Shown here in pieces: positions 9,299-19,198 of a DNA stretch of 59,342 bases. How positions within the stretch are numbered: the first letter of the stretch is position 1; the number at the start of each line of letters is the position of its first letter. The position numbers were made by a program, and so were the translations under genes. Location: contig SXND01000275.1 in assembly GCA_005777235.1 (NCBI GenBank), positions 1 through 59,342 on the forward strand. The letters run 5' to 3'. The notes under the pieces were generated by a model. That model was not told where the DNA came from. It was given only the letters and a program-made list of their open reading frames with translations, and did not search any database. The stretch is from Pseudomonadota bacterium (lineage in GTDB: Bacteria > Tectomicrobia > Entotheonellia > Entotheonellales > Entotheonellaceae).

Positions 9299-10786
9299 AT
9301 GGACCTGGCAGCTTCGACGATTCATGCCCTGCATACCAGGCTGGTGCGTGGCGAGATCCGTGCCACGACCCTCACCGAAGCGGTGCTGGCGCGCCTGACG
9401 GCCGTGGAAGAGCATCTCCATGCCTACATTACGGTGACCGCCGACCTCGCCCTGCAGCAGGCGGCGCAGGCGGATGCCGCCTTTGCACGCGGGGAAGTCG
9501 TCTCGCCCCTGCAAGGCATCCCCATCGCCCTCAAAGACAACCTCTGTACGCAAGGCGTCCGTACCACCTGTGCCTCACGGATCCTCGCCAATTTTGTGCC
9601 GCCGTATGATGCCACCGTCGTACAACGCCTGCGCCAGGCCGGGGCCGTGTGCGTGGGTAAGACCAACATGGATGAATTTGCCATGGGGTCGTCCTCGGAA
9701 AACTCGGCCTTTGGTCCCACCCGCAACCCCTGGGGGCATCTCCAGTATGTGCCTGGGGGATCGAGTGGTGGCTCCGCCGCCGCTGTGGCGGCTGATATGT
9801 GTATTGCGGCGCTCGGCTCGGATACGGGGGGCTCTATTCGCTTGCCAGCCGCCCTGACCGGGGTGGTCGGGCTCAAGCCCACGTATGGCCGGGTGTCACG
9901 CTATGGTCTGGTGGCCTTTGCCTCGTCCTTGGACCAGATTGGGCCTTTAACGAAGGACGTGCGTGACGCGGCCCTCCTCTTACACGCCATTGCCGGACAT
10001 GATCCGCACGATTCCACCTCTGGCGCGGTGCCGGTGCCAGATTATACGCAGGTGTTAGAACATGGCGTGCGCGGCATGAAACTCGGGGTACCGCGGGAGT
10101 ATTTTGGCGCTGGTATGGATGCCGAGGTCGAGCAGGCTGTTCGTACTGGCCTTGAGACGCTGCGTGGCCTCGGGGCGGAACTGGTCGAAGTCTCCCTGCC
10201 ACACACGCGCTACGCTGTGGCGACGTATTATATCCTGGCCAATGCTGAGGCTAGCTCCAACTTAGCGCGCTATGATGGCGTGCGCTATGGGGTACGCGCC
10301 GAGCAGCCAGTCAATCTCCTCGATATGTATGCCCGCACCCGCGCCGCGGGCTTTGGCGCCGAGGTCAAACGACGGATTATGCTGGGAACCTATGTGCTCA
10401 GTGCGGGCTATTACGATGCCTATTACAAAAAAGCGCAGCAACTGCGCACGCTGTTTCGGCAAGATTTTCAGCAGGCCTTTGTCCACTGCGATGTGCTCGT
10501 CGCACCTGTGGCGCCGACCGCGGCCTTTCGACTCGGGGAGCGCCTGGACGATCCGTTGCAGATGTACCTCGCCGACGTGTTCACTGTGCCCGTCAACCTG
10601 GCGGGCTTGCCAGCGCTGTCGTTACCGTGCGGTTGGACCGGGCACGATCTGCCCATTGGTCTGCAGATGATTGCGCCGCCCTTTCAAGAGTCTGCGCTCT
10701 TCCAAGTCGCGGCGGCCTTTGAAGCGGCCACGCCTTTTCACACCCGCAAACCGTCCTTGCCCTTACCCGCGCCCTCGGATATCTAG
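9299..10786 (+). CDS. gatA: Asp-tRNA(Asn)/Glu-tRNA(Gln) amidotransferase subunit A
   Basis: A 495-aa amidase-signature enzyme that releases ammonia from glutamine for tRNA transamidation. The Ser-Ser-Lys triad is in place: the lysine in [11 protein letters not shown], the middle serine in [13 protein letters not shown], and the nucleophile in [13 protein letters not shown]. The [21 protein letters not shown] block that follows is GatA-specific. The stop codon TAG lies in CTAG at 10783-10786; the convergent downstream gene uses the same four bases for its own stop. Confidence 0.95.
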   Translation: MDLAASTIHALHTRLVRGEIRATTLTEAVLARLTAVEEHLHAYITVTADLALQQAAQADAAFARGEVVSPLQGIPIALKDNLCTQGVRTTCASRILANFVPPYDATVVQRLRQAGAVCVGKTNMDEFAMGSSSENSAFGPTRNPWGHLQYVPGGSSGGSAAAVAADMCIAALGSDTGGSIRLPAALTGVVGLKPTYGRVSRYGLVAFASSLDQIGPLTKDVRDAALLLHAIAGHDPHDSTSGAVPVPDYTQVLEHGVRGMKLGVPREYFGAGMDAEVEQAVRTGLETLRGLGAELVEVSLPHTRYAVATYYILANAEASSNLARYDGVRYGVRAEQPVNLLDMYARTRAAGFGAEVKRRIMLGTYVLSAGYYDAYYKKAQQLRTLFRQDFQQAFVHCDVLVAPVAPTAAFRLGERLDDPLQMYLADVFTVPVNLAGLPALSLPCGWTGHDLPIGLQMIAPPFQESALFQVAAAFEAATPFHTRKPSLPLPAPSDI

Positions 10787-12222
10787 AACCTCCCGACCTC
10801 CCCAGCCATCGTCGAGGCAACTGGCTGGTCGCCCACTGGCAGTGCGGGGGTGAGATTGCGTCGGTATACCGTGACCTCGGCCCGCCTTGCCGCATCATAT
10901 CCCTGCCACTTCGCCGCCGCGACTGCCTCCGGGGCCACGCGCTGGAAGCCTTGGCGCACAAACAGCCGTTGCGCGCCTGCTTGCGTCGTACAGGCAAAGA
11001 CATACCGCAGGCCCTGGCGCTGGCCTTCCTGCACCAACGCCTCCACGATACGTCCGCCCACCCCCTCGCCCTGGTAGCGCGTGATGGTGAACAGTCCAGC
11101 CAATTCGGCCGCGTGCTCCTCCGGGTAAGGCAGCAAGGCACAAAAACCCGCCGGCCCCATGCTGGCTGGCCCCAACCGCGCGCTGTAGCCGTAGAGCAAG
11201 AGCCGGGCCGTCTCCTGCGGTGTGCGCGGTTTGAGATACCCGGCCTGCTCCACGCGGCCTAACAGACGCTCGACTTCATGAAAATCGTCGAGGCCCAGTT
11301 TTTCGATCTGACAATACTCCGCACGCGTAAATAAAGTGCCACAGCCCTCATAGGTAAACAGCTCCTCACCGACACCGGCGAGGGGACAGAGCGACACCGA
11401 GGTCACCCCGCCAGCCAGCGCGGCGTGGATGGCCACCAGCAGGGGGCGCCGCGCCGTCAGGGTGGCGGTGGTGGGCTCCGCTTGCAGCAGTTCGTGCAAC
11501 GTCGACTCGGTGAGACACGAGAGTGTTGTGCCGTCCCGCACCAGCCCGCCAGCGGCATCAAGGTAGACCAGCTTATAGACGTGCAGTCCGACGGCAAGCT
11601 GTTGCGCCGCCCGCTCCAGGTCGAGGGGGGTAGCACGTTGCCAGAGTCCCACCGCCAAGGGCGAGGTCCGTAGCACATCCCACAGCTGGAGGCAGCGTTC
11701 CTCCCTGCTGGCCGGCACCAGTGCCAGGTGCACCGGCGTGACTGGAGGGGTGTGGCCTGCCCGCGCCAGACGCTGCACCAACGTGCCAATGCGTCGCTGC
11801 TCACCGGGACTGTGGTCCGTCTCTACCAGGAGCACCAGGCGGGTGGCATTACGTAGCAGCGTCGCCAGCGCCTCGATCACCGCCAGCCGCCCGGGTGCAA
11901 TCAACCAGTCCGTGAGGCGTAGCGCGATGAGCAGACTCTTATCATGAAATTCATCGAGATAAAAATCCTTCTCAGCAAAGGTCTCTACTGCCCGCCAGGA
12001 ACGTCGCATAGGCCTGCCCTCATGGGTCGCATACCACCTCGTTGCCAAGCGCCCCCACACCCCATCGTGCCGTGTGGCGTGCGCTTGGCCTGCCCACACG
12101 TGTAACAGTATCGGAGCCTCCCCCATGCTGCAAGCCCCGGGACGGGGACCACAGGAGGCCCGTAGCCACACGGTGACTGACGCGGCATCCCCAGGGGCAA
12201 CGGTGGATGGCGTTTGCGACAC
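10783..12222 (-). CDS. N-acetylglutamate synthase-like protein (kinase-like domain + GNAT)
   Basis: The 479-aa frame resembles ArgA: an amino-acid-kinase-like N-terminal part ([17 protein letters not shown] near residues 92-108, [14 protein letters not shown] after it) followed by a GNAT domain. [16 protein letters not shown] joins the two parts, as in N-acetylglutamate synthases. The acetyl-CoA site is [16 protein letters not shown] near residue 390, followed by [19 protein letters not shown]. The kinase half looks degenerate, as expected for a regulatory rather than catalytic domain. The GTG at 12222 has no clear ribosome site, so the true start may lie up to about 70 codons later. First enzyme of arginine synthesis is the likeliest role. 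Confidence 0.72.
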   Translation of the reverse strand: MSQTPSTVAPGDAASVTVWLRASCGPRPGACSMGEAPILLHVWAGQAHATRHDGVWGRLATRWYATHEGRPMRRSWRAVETFAEKDFYLDEFHDKSLLIALRLTDWLIAPGRLAVIEALATLLRNATRLVLLVETDHSPGEQRRIGTLVQRLARAGHTPPVTPVHLALVPASREERCLQLWDVLRTSPLAVGLWQRATPLDLERAAQQLAVGLHVYKLVYLDAAGGLVRDGTTLSCLTESTLHELLQAEPTTATLTARRPLLVAIHAALAGGVTSVSLCPLAGVGEELFTYEGCGTLFTRAEYCQIEKLGLDDFHEVERLLGRVEQAGYLKPRTPQETARLLLYGYSARLGPASMGPAGFCALLPYPEEHAAELAGLFTITRYQGEGVGGRIVEALVQEGQRQGLRYVFACTTQAGAQRLFVRQGFQRVAPEAVAAAKWQGYDAARRAEVTVYRRNLTPALPVGDQPVASTMAGEVGRF

Positions 12223-12422
12223 GCAAGAGGCCTATGCTACACTAGCAAAAGCTATCCAGGTAGGATGGGATGAGCGCGCGAACCTCTGTCATGGCGGTTG
12301 GGTATCTTGCCTTGTAGGCTGCCGCGCAGAGACGCGTCCATCGTCAGCACCGTTCGCGCGCCGAGTAGAGAAATCTGTTGTACAGAGACCGTGAGGATCC
12401 ACGCTTTTACAGAGGAGGGACT

Positions 12423-13499
12423 ATGCCTGCCAAACGTGTTGTGCATATTATTGGGACAGGCACCATCGGCGAGCCTTTGGTCGGCTTGTTTTTGAATTTA
12501 CGTCAGCAGCTTGAACTCGACGAAGTGACGTTTCACAAAAATCGTCCGTTACTTGGCGATCGTGCCAAGGTGAAAAATCTCATTAAGCGTGGGGCCAAGC
12601 TCGTCGTCTCCGCAGAGCGGATGAGTGATTTTGAGAAGCTCGGTATGCAGCCTTCGTATGAGGCGCAAGAAGCGCTGGAGCAATCGACCGTCATTATCGA
12701 CTGCACGCCAGACGGGGTGGCCAATCAGCATAAGCTCGACTGGTTTCAACATATGCCAAAAACTGCCGGTTTTCTGGCCCAGGGCAGTGAATTTGGTTTT
12801 GGCAAGCCCTATGCCCGTGGGATTAATGATGAGGCCCTGGTGTCAGGAGACGATCGTTTCATCCAGATTGTCAGTTGCAACACGCATAACCTCGCGGTCC
12901 TCACCGAAACGCTCGCCCTACACGACGAAGCCCCAGATAATTTGATCGAAGGTCGCTTCGTGTGTATGCGCCGTTCCAGCGACATCAGCCAAGAAAAAAG
13001 TTTTATTGCGGCGCCTGATGCCGGGAAACATAAAGACCCGCAGTTCGGCACCCATCATGCCCGTGATGCCTGGCACCTCTTTCAGACCAGGGGGCTGGAT
13101 CTCAACCTGTTTTCGTCCGCCATTAAGCTGAACACGCAGTATATGCACAGCATCTGGTTTCACCTCAAGGTGCAACGTCCTGTCACGTTGGATGAGGTGA
13201 TTGAAAAGCTCGAAGCGAATAAGTATGTGGCCTTGACAGAAAAAACCATGGCCAATCCCATTTTCTCCTTCGGGCGTGATCATGGCTATTTTGGTCGTAT
13301 TCTCAACCAGACAGTCATCTCGACTCCCACCTTGACCGTGAATCGGGATGGGCATGAGATCACGGGTTTCTGCTTTACGCCCCAGGATGGGAATTCCTTG
13401 CTCAGCAGTATTGCGGCCACGGCGTGGCTGATGTATCCCGAGAGTGCGGAAGAGCGGGTGCATGAGTTCGTCCAATCGTATCTGTTTGATGAAGTGTAA
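12423..13499 (+). CDS. Type II (archaeal-type) glyceraldehyde-3-phosphate dehydrogenase-like protein
   Basis: A 358-aa NAD(P)-binding dehydrogenase. It begins VVHIIGTGTIGEPLVG, a Rossmann motif, and shows IIDCTPDGVANQHK, FLAQGSEFGFG and IVSCNTHNLAVL. The last matches the catalytic Cys-Asn-Thr loop of the tetrameric archaeal GAPDH (type II), not the common bacterial one. AGAGGAGGGACT precedes the start at 12423; the 15 codons upstream in frame are probably not translated. Pyruvate kinase lies next on the same strand, which supports a role in central carbon flow. Overall similarity by eye is clear but remote, so the substrate could differ. Confidence 0.6.
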   Translation: MPAKRVVHIIGTGTIGEPLVGLFLNLRQQLELDEVTFHKNRPLLGDRAKVKNLIKRGAKLVVSAERMSDFEKLGMQPSYEAQEALEQSTVIIDCTPDGVANQHKLDWFQHMPKTAGFLAQGSEFGFGKPYARGINDEALVSGDDRFIQIVSCNTHNLAVLTETLALHDEAPDNLIEGRFVCMRRSSDISQEKSFIAAPDAGKHKDPQFGTHHARDAWHLFQTRGLDLNLFSSAIKLNTQYMHSIWFHLKVQRPVTLDEVIEKLEANKYVALTEKTMANPIFSFGRDHGYFGRILNQTVISTPTLTVNRDGHEITGFCFTPQDGNSLLSSIAATAWLMYPESAEERVHEFVQSYLFDEV

Positions 13500-13517
13500 G
13501 GTGGGTGGTGTCGCGGT

Positions 13518-13560
13518 CCGGTTCTCTGGCCTGTAGGCGTTGACGACCCCAGGGAACCGG
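13518..13560. repeat. Inverted repeat between the GAPDH-like gene and pyk
   Basis: CCGGTTCTCTGG (13518-13529) pairs with CCAGGGAACCGG (13549-13560) apart from one G-T position, around a 19-base loop. No T-run follows. It may be an RNA hairpin or a protein-binding site. The flanking 13500-13692 holds no gene that I can see. Confidence 0.4.
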
Positions 13561-13692
13561 CAGTGGCCCTCGCGCAGCGAGAGCCGCACGAGGCGACACC
13601 CCGCGACCTGACGAGAGGGCCCACCCGGGGCTCGATGGTCGGCAATGGACACTGGGTGTGTTAGACAGGCCCATCAACGAAGAGAGAACTGC

Positions 13693-15126
13693 ATGCGCCG
13701 CTGCCGTTGTGTCAAAATCGTTGCGACCTTGGGCCCTGCCTCGCAGAGTGCTGAGATGATCCGCAGCTTATTTACCGCGGGTGTCGATGTTTTTCGCATT
13801 AATATGAGCCATACAGATCATGCGACGTTGGGCACCTATGTGGAGACCATTCGCCGTGTAGAGCGCGACGTCAAGCGCCCGATTGGTATCCTGGCCGATT
13901 TGCAGGGGCCGAAGCTCCGCATTGGCACAGTCGTCGAGGGCGGGGTCGATCTCGTGGCTGGCGCGACGCTGCAGCTGGATCTGCGTGATGAGCCGGGTGA
14001 TGCCACCCATCTCAGTCTGCCGCATCCCGAAGTGTTCTCCGTGCTCAAGCCAGGCAGTGTGCTGCTTGTCGACGATGGGCGTGTCCGGTTGCGCATTACC
14101 GAGGTCGAGATGGCCCGGGCTGTCGCGTGCGTAGAAATCGGCGGGCATTTGACGGCGCATAAGGGGGTCAATGTCCCCGGCGTGGTCTTACCTATTGCGG
14201 CGCTCTCGCCCAAGGATCACGCCGATTTAGAGCAGGCGTTAGCGCAGCAGGTTGACTGGATTGCCCTGTCATTTGTCCAGCGGCCCGAAGACGTTGTGGA
14301 AGCCCGGGCACTGGTGGCTGGGCGGGCTGGCGTGCTGGTCAAGCTGGAAAAACCGGCGGCGCTTGAGCGTCTCGATGAAATTCTCCCCCTCACGGATGCC
14401 GTCATGGTGGCACGCGGTGATCTCGGGGTCGAGATGCCACTCGAGCATGTGCCGAGCTGGCAAAAGCAGATCGTGCGGGCGGCGCGCCAGGCTGGCAAAC
14501 CGGTGATCGTCGCGACGCGGATGCTCGAGTCGATGCTGGCCAGCCCGATGCCCACCCGGTCGGATGTCTCAGACGTGGCGACGGCGGTGTTCGACGGCGC
14601 CGACGCGGTGATGCTGTCGGGGGAGTCGGCCGTGGGGCAGTATCCGGTCGAAGCCGTGGCGATGATGGACCGCATTGCACGCTCCGTCGAAAGTGGGCCG
14701 CATTATCGTGCCATCATTGATGCCCAGCATTGTGAGCCCGGGGCTACCACCCCGGACGCGATTATGGCTGCAGCGCGGCAGGTGGCGCAGACGCTGCACG
14801 CCGCGGCTATCGTGAGCTGGACCCGGTCAGGCGCAACGGGTGTGCGCGCGGCCCGTGAGCGTCCCGGTGTCCCGATCATTGTGCTGACGCCGGTGCCTGG
14901 TACCGGGAGACGGCTGGCGTTTACCTGGGGGCTCCATTGTGTGGTGACTGCAGATGCCCGTGATTTTGAAGACATGGTCGAGCGCGCCTGTCGTATTGCC
15001 GTGCACGAAGGCTTTGCCACCTTGGACCAGTCGATTGTCGTGACGGCGGGTGTGCCACTGGGGACGCCGGGGGCGACGAACTTGCTCCGTATCAGTATGG
15101 TAGGTAAGTACGTCAATGCTGTCTAG
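13693..15126 (+). CDS. pyk: Pyruvate kinase
   Basis: A 477-aa glycolytic enzyme transferring phosphate from PEP to ADP. Recognisable blocks are KIVATLGPAS at the N-terminus, FRINMSH, GILADLQGPKLRIG, KDHADLEQAL, DWIALSFVQRPEDV, and the signature VMVARGDLGVEMPLE with the metal-binding residues. PVIVATRMLESM and DVATAVFDGADAVMLSGESA follow. The C-terminal regulatory domain contains IVSWTRSG. The start at 13693 is set by homology and a GAGAGA site; an in-frame upstream start would add 16 unsupported residues. Confidence 0.95.
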   Translation: MRRCRCVKIVATLGPASQSAEMIRSLFTAGVDVFRINMSHTDHATLGTYVETIRRVERDVKRPIGILADLQGPKLRIGTVVEGGVDLVAGATLQLDLRDEPGDATHLSLPHPEVFSVLKPGSVLLVDDGRVRLRITEVEMARAVACVEIGGHLTAHKGVNVPGVVLPIAALSPKDHADLEQALAQQVDWIALSFVQRPEDVVEARALVAGRAGVLVKLEKPAALERLDEILPLTDAVMVARGDLGVEMPLEHVPSWQKQIVRAARQAGKPVIVATRMLESMLASPMPTRSDVSDVATAVFDGADAVMLSGESAVGQYPVEAVAMMDRIARSVESGPHYRAIIDAQHCEPGATTPDAIMAAARQVAQTLHAAAIVSWTRSGATGVRAARERPGVPIIVLTPVPGTGRRLAFTWGLHCVVTADARDFEDMVERACRIAVHEGFATLDQSIVVTAGVPLGTPGATNLLRISMVGKYVNAV

Positions 15127-15178
15127 CGCGTGAGGGTGGCGTACCGGTGGGACGCTCCCCCACTTGGCGTTGGGATGA

Positions 15179-15901
15179 CTAGCGTGGGCGTTCCATGAAG
15201 ACGGTCACGCCCATGTCCATATACTTGTTACGCAAGGCCGCATCGTAGTTGCGGAAGCTGATGCGGATGTCTGTACCCTCCAACTGCTTCAGCACATGTC
15301 GTAGACAATCATCGACGGTCTTGAACGGATGTTCTGGATGGGCTTCTAGATCAAAACTGAGATCCGAGGGGCCCCAGGTCAAGCAGTCCACCCCCGGCTT
15401 GGCGAGCTGGCGTGCGTGGGTGACCGCCGTGAGGGTTTCGATTTGTAGGCAGAGGATGCCGTGGCTGTTCCACCACGCGGCATACTCTGCTCGATTATCA
15501 CGTCCCTGGATGCCGTACCGGGCATTCCCACCCCAGCTGCGTTTGCCTATCTGCGGATAGTAGAACACCGCCAGCGCTTCATCGACGATGTCTGCCGTCT
15601 CGACCAGCGGCACCTCAATGCTCAAAGGTCCGAGATCAAGAATGTTGCCAATGAGATAGGCATGGCGTGGGTGCTTGATGCGGAACTGCACCGGGATGCC
15701 GACCTCCGCGGCGAGGGCGCACAAGGCCACGAGGCGTTCCTCGCTGTAGGCGCTGTGCTGACTATCGACACTGATAAAGCCGTAGGTATCACGACTCAAA
15801 ATGTCTTCTAGGCGGCCCCGCTCGATGGACATGGGGACGGACACCCCCACCACGATGTCGCCCCGGCGGATGCGCTCTTTTAAGGACGCTTGCTCGGCCA
15901 T
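15179..15901 (-). CDS. HpcH/HpaI-family aldolase
   Basis: A 240-aa class II metal-dependent aldolase/citrate-lyase-beta fold protein. It starts MAEQASLKERIRRGDIVVGVSVP, a common opening of HpaI (4-hydroxy-2-oxoheptanedioate aldolase) relatives. It carries FISVDSQHSAYSEE, SIEVPLVETADIVDEAL and LTWGPSDLSFDLEA, in which acidic residues coordinate the metal. GAGGAGAG lies just before the chosen start; the open frame extends 78 codons further upstream but without homology. Substrates would be 2-oxo acids; the exact reaction is not deducible. The 237 bases upstream show no gene. Confidence 0.82.
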   Translation of the reverse strand: MAEQASLKERIRRGDIVVGVSVPMSIERGRLEDILSRDTYGFISVDSQHSAYSEERLVALCALAAEVGIPVQFRIKHPRHAYLIGNILDLGPLSIEVPLVETADIVDEALAVFYYPQIGKRSWGGNARYGIQGRDNRAEYAAWWNSHGILCLQIETLTAVTHARQLAKPGVDCLTWGPSDLSFDLEAHPEHPFKTVDDCLRHVLKQLEGTDIRISFRNYDAALRNKYMDMGVTVFMERPR

Positions 15902-16138
15902 GGTCTCTCCTCTCATTGTCTCGCCTGTTGCTCTCCGCCCATCCGACCCTGGAACGCTGCACATCCTACGTCGGTCCACAGCGCTGGTCAATGCGCGGCC
16001 ACGACGCGAGGCCGCACCCGTGTGCGGGCCTGGGGCCGGTGTCTGGCTTCGTGTCCTCCTGGGGTATGCCCTATACGCCGTGCCAGCACACGCCGACTTC
16101 CGCCGCGCTCTTGGCACGGTCGTGCGGCGCCCCACGCC

Positions 16139-16996
16139 TCAGTAGAGAATCGACGGGAGGAACACGCCCGCAGGTTCATTGTACAGCCCCATACTCATCA
16201 ACGTCATGCCCTGCACCATGCGCAGGCGCTGCGCCAAGCACCAGCGGAACAGCGCGGTATTCCGTGTCGGGAGTAGAAAGCCAGGCCCCTGGTAGGCGGG
16301 CGCGGCACCGATCAGGGCCTGCAGTTCGGCGTTGCTCTCGCCCACGGCATGGGCAAAAAACCCAATGGCCGTGGCATACCCCGTGAGACGACCGTCGTGC
16401 TCGACAACCGTGGCGGTGCCCTGGTCGATCGCCTCACGCAGTTCGCCGCTGCGGTCGTGACCGTGGACGTGGGCGCAGACCCGATTGCACGCGGCCAGAT
16501 CGTCTGCGGTGGCCTGACGGACGGCGTAGCCCGGCAGGGTCGTCTGCAGTGGCGTCCCTTGCATCAGCGCGAGGGGCTCGCGGATGGTGAAGCCGAGCGC
16601 GGCGTATAATGAGAGCGAACGGCTGTGGTAGGCGGCTTGCACCAACCGCACGCCAGGAAAGTGGCGTTGCGCCACGCGCTCCAAGAGCGCTTGCATTAAG
16701 CGTCGACCGATCCCACTGTTTTGCAAGGTAGGCGTGACCGTGATCGGTCCAATCCCGGCAATCGTCGAGCGCTCATCCAGAAAATTGCTCCCAACAATAC
16801 AGCCCTCCGCTTCGGCGACTACCGCGTAAAACCCTGGATGCGCCAGCAACATGCGCAGGAAATCGACGGCGACCTCCGGTGCTGGGAAGTCTGGAGGGAA
16901 GTTATGTTGCTCGGCGATGGCTGTGAAGGCCTCGTAGCAGATCGTGCCGCAGATCTCCGCATCGGCATGCCTGCCCGGTCGTAGCGTCGTGTCCAT
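16139..16996 (-). CDS. Tandem-GNAT N-acetyltransferase
   Basis: A 285-aa protein with two GNAT folds. The first (about 1-155) has the acetyl-CoA loop NSGIGRRLMQALLERV and an AGIGPITVTP strand. The second, more degenerate part (about 165-285) begins YAVRQATADDLAACNRV and ends with WCLAQRLRMVQGMTLMSMGLY. Two-domain GNATs of this form often have only one active site. AGGAGGGATGGAAC precedes the start, a very strong ribosome site. Acceptor substrate unknown. Confidence 0.8.
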   Translation of the reverse strand: MDTTLRPGRHADAEICGTICYEAFTAIAEQHNFPPDFPAPEVAVDFLRMLLAHPGFYAVVAEAEGCIVGSNFLDERSTIAGIGPITVTPTLQNSGIGRRLMQALLERVAQRHFPGVRLVQAAYHSRSLSLYAALGFTIREPLALMQGTPLQTTLPGYAVRQATADDLAACNRVCAHVHGHDRSGELREAIDQGTATVVEHDGRLTGYATAIGFFAHAVGESNAELQALIGAAPAYQGPGFLLPTRNTALFRWCLAQRLRMVQGMTLMSMGLYNEPAGVFLPSILY

Positions 16997-17171
16997 GTTC
17001 CATCCCTCCTGACGAGTGTGCCGTGTTCCACCATCGTGCGCGCCACCTCATACGATCTACGACGAGTGGAAGATTGTGGCATCGTAGCATCCTATGCATA
17101 GATCGTGTATAGCGATCTCGCACGCCTGTACGCCGGTCACAGTAGGCAACGTGGAGGACCGGGCCGCAGGC

Positions 17172-17903
17172 TCATGCCTCAGACATCGCCTCTCCTGGCC
17201 GCGTATACACCAGCATCCAACGGTACCCCAGGGCCGTCGAGATCTGCACGGGCGCGACGCCCGCGTGCTGCGCTATGGCGCGCACTTCCGCCACGCGGTA
17301 GGCGCGCAACACCGATAGGGCGCCATCATGACGCGTCACTGGGTGGCAGGCGGTGACCGCGAACAGCAGCCGTGCCGCATAGTAGGGCAGCCAACCCCGT
17401 AGGAGATCGTTGACCACCACGCCATAGCGCGCCATCGCAGCCATACTGTGCAAGAGCGCACTCCCCTGCGTCCCGTCGAGATGGTGCAGCATGGTTGAGC
17501 ACACCACGATATCAAACGTCTGAGGTAGAAAGGGTAAGCAGAGACCATCGGCTTGTACATACGTGATGCTGGCCGACGCAGGTTGGGCTGTGCGGAGATA
17601 CTGTAAGATGCCACCGTGCCTATCAAGTCCTACCACGGTCAGCAGGACGCCACGGCGCGCCCCCCAGCGTAACAAGACCTCTGGGATGTCCCCAGCGCCG
17701 GTGCCCACATCAAGCACGCGTAAACGCGCCGGGGAATCCATCCGGCGCCAGAGGCGCTGCACTGCCCGACACAGTAGCCAGTGACTCCCTAGATACCGGT
17801 TCAGCCATCGTAAGTCCGTCAGATTCGCCACGAGGTCCGCCATGGGCACCTCGGCAGCGTCTAACCATTCGTGCTGAAGCGAGCGCGGTGGGTACCACTT
17901 CAT
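17172..17903 (-). CDS. Class I SAM-dependent methyltransferase of the ketosynthase cluster
   Basis: A 243-aa Rossmann-fold methyltransferase. Motif I is LRVLDVGTGAGDIPEVLL, motif II LTVVGLDRH, and FDIVVCSTMLHHLDG is motif IV/post-IV. VVVNDLLRGWLPYYAARLL follows. This form is common beside polyketide-type synthases and flavin oxidoreductases in bacteria. Its ATG overlaps the stop of the upstream ketosynthase gene by four bases (ATGA), so the two are translationally coupled and likely act on one product. Confidence 0.8.
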   Translation of the reverse strand: MKWYPPRSLQHEWLDAAEVPMADLVANLTDLRWLNRYLGSHWLLCRAVQRLWRRMDSPARLRVLDVGTGAGDIPEVLLRWGARRGVLLTVVGLDRHGGILQYLRTAQPASASITYVQADGLCLPFLPQTFDIVVCSTMLHHLDGTQGSALLHSMAAMARYGVVVNDLLRGWLPYYAARLLFAVTACHPVTRHDGALSVLRAYRVAEVRAIAQHAGVAPVQISTALGYRWMLVYTRPGEAMSEA

Positions 17904-19165
17904 ACGGCGGGCGGGATGGCCTCAGAGGCGGGCACATAGCGTTTCAGGACGAGACTGGCATTGATGCCGCCAAAGCCAAACGAATTTTTGACGATGTAGT
18001 CCACGGTAGCGTGCAGACCCTGATTCGGCAGATAGTTCAAATCACATTCCGGGTCTGGTGTCACGTAGTTAATCGTCGGGGGTAAATACCCATGTTCAAA
18101 CGCCAGGCAGCAAATCGCCACTTCCATTGGACCCGTGGCGCCAAAGGCGTGGGCGTGCATACCTTTGGTCGAGCTGATGGGAATGGTATAGGCATGCTCC
18201 CCAAACACCCGCTTGATGGCCCGCGTCTCCGTTTTGTCATTGAGCGGCGTGGCGCTGCCATGGGCATTAATATACCCCACGGCCTGCGGTGGCACGTGCG
18301 CTTCCTGCAAAGCCAGTTGCATAGCGCGGGCAGCGGGTTCGCCCTGCGGATGCGGGGCGGTCATGTGATGGGCATCATTGGTCGAGCCATAGCCGAGGAT
18401 TTCTCCGCAGATCGTGGCGCCACGTTGGACGGCGTGCGCATATTCTTCGAGGGCCAGCACGGAGGCCCCTTCTGCCATAATAAACCCATCGCGGGCGCGA
18501 TCGAATGGGCGGTAGGCCTGTAACGGGATGTCATTCGCCGTGGACATGGCATGGATGACATCGAACGCCCCAAAGGAGAGCGGCGTAATGGGCGCTTCCG
18601 CCCCGCCAGCCAGGACGACATCCGCATGCCCCTCGCGGATCAGGCGGAAAGCCTCACCGACCGCCATTGTCCCAGCGGAGCAGCTATTGGAGTTGGTGCT
18701 GTTGGGGCCTGTAAGGCCCATGTCAATGGCAATGGTGCACGAACACGAGGCCCCGAACACGGCGAGGGCGAGGGCCGGATTCACCGCCCGCAGGCCGTGT
18801 TGGAGATAGGCCAGATACTGCGTCTCGGCCATGGTAATGCCGCCGAGGGCGCTCCCCATCATCACCCCCACGCTCCCTGGTGGTTCATCTGCTAAGCGCA
18901 GACCGGCGTCTTCCACGGCCATGCGGGCGGCCACCACAGCAAACTGGGCGAAACGGTCGAGGCGTTTGAGCTGCTTGCGATCAAGGTGATCGGCCATATT
19001 GAGATCGACTTCTGCGGCCATCCGGGCACGATACGGCGAGGCATCAAAACGCGTCAGGCTGCGTACCGCCGAGGCCCCGCGGCGGACGCCTTCCCATAAG
19101 CCCTGGTGTCCGTGTCCAATGGAGGTCACCGCGCCAATCCCCGTGATTACCACACGACGTGTCAT
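17900..19165 (-). CDS. Beta-ketoacyl-ACP synthase II-like (FabF/KS)
   Basis: A 421-aa condensing enzyme. It opens RRVVITGIGAVTSIG. The nucleophile is the cysteine in SNSCSAGTMAVGEAFRLIREG; the two active-site histidines are in INAHGSATPLNDKTET and KGMHAHAFGATG. The end NSFGFGGINASLVLKRY is standard. All three catalytic residues are present, but the sequence around the Cys (NSCSAGT) differs from the usual TACASGT of housekeeping FabF. With the SRPBCC and methyltransferase genes on either side, a role in a secondary or membrane-lipid polyketide is more likely than bulk fatty-acid synthesis. No ACP or second KS is nearby. Confidence 0.85.
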   Translation of the reverse strand: MTRRVVITGIGAVTSIGHGHQGLWEGVRRGASAVRSLTRFDASPYRARMAAEVDLNMADHLDRKQLKRLDRFAQFAVVAARMAVEDAGLRLADEPPGSVGVMMGSALGGITMAETQYLAYLQHGLRAVNPALALAVFGASCSCTIAIDMGLTGPNSTNSNSCSAGTMAVGEAFRLIREGHADVVLAGGAEAPITPLSFGAFDVIHAMSTANDIPLQAYRPFDRARDGFIMAEGASVLALEEYAHAVQRGATICGEILGYGSTNDAHHMTAPHPQGEPAARAMQLALQEAHVPPQAVGYINAHGSATPLNDKTETRAIKRVFGEHAYTIPISSTKGMHAHAFGATGPMEVAICCLAFEHGYLPPTINYVTPDPECDLNYLPNQGLHATVDYIVKNSFGFGGINASLVLKRYVPASEAIPPAV

Positions 19166-19198
19166 GCTCTGTATCCTATTCGTGCTGTCTGGCGCACG

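Noticed and set aside
12918..13652. 244-aa minus-strand frame opposite the GAPDH-like gene
   Set aside because: Antisense to a clear gene, without ribosome site or motifs.
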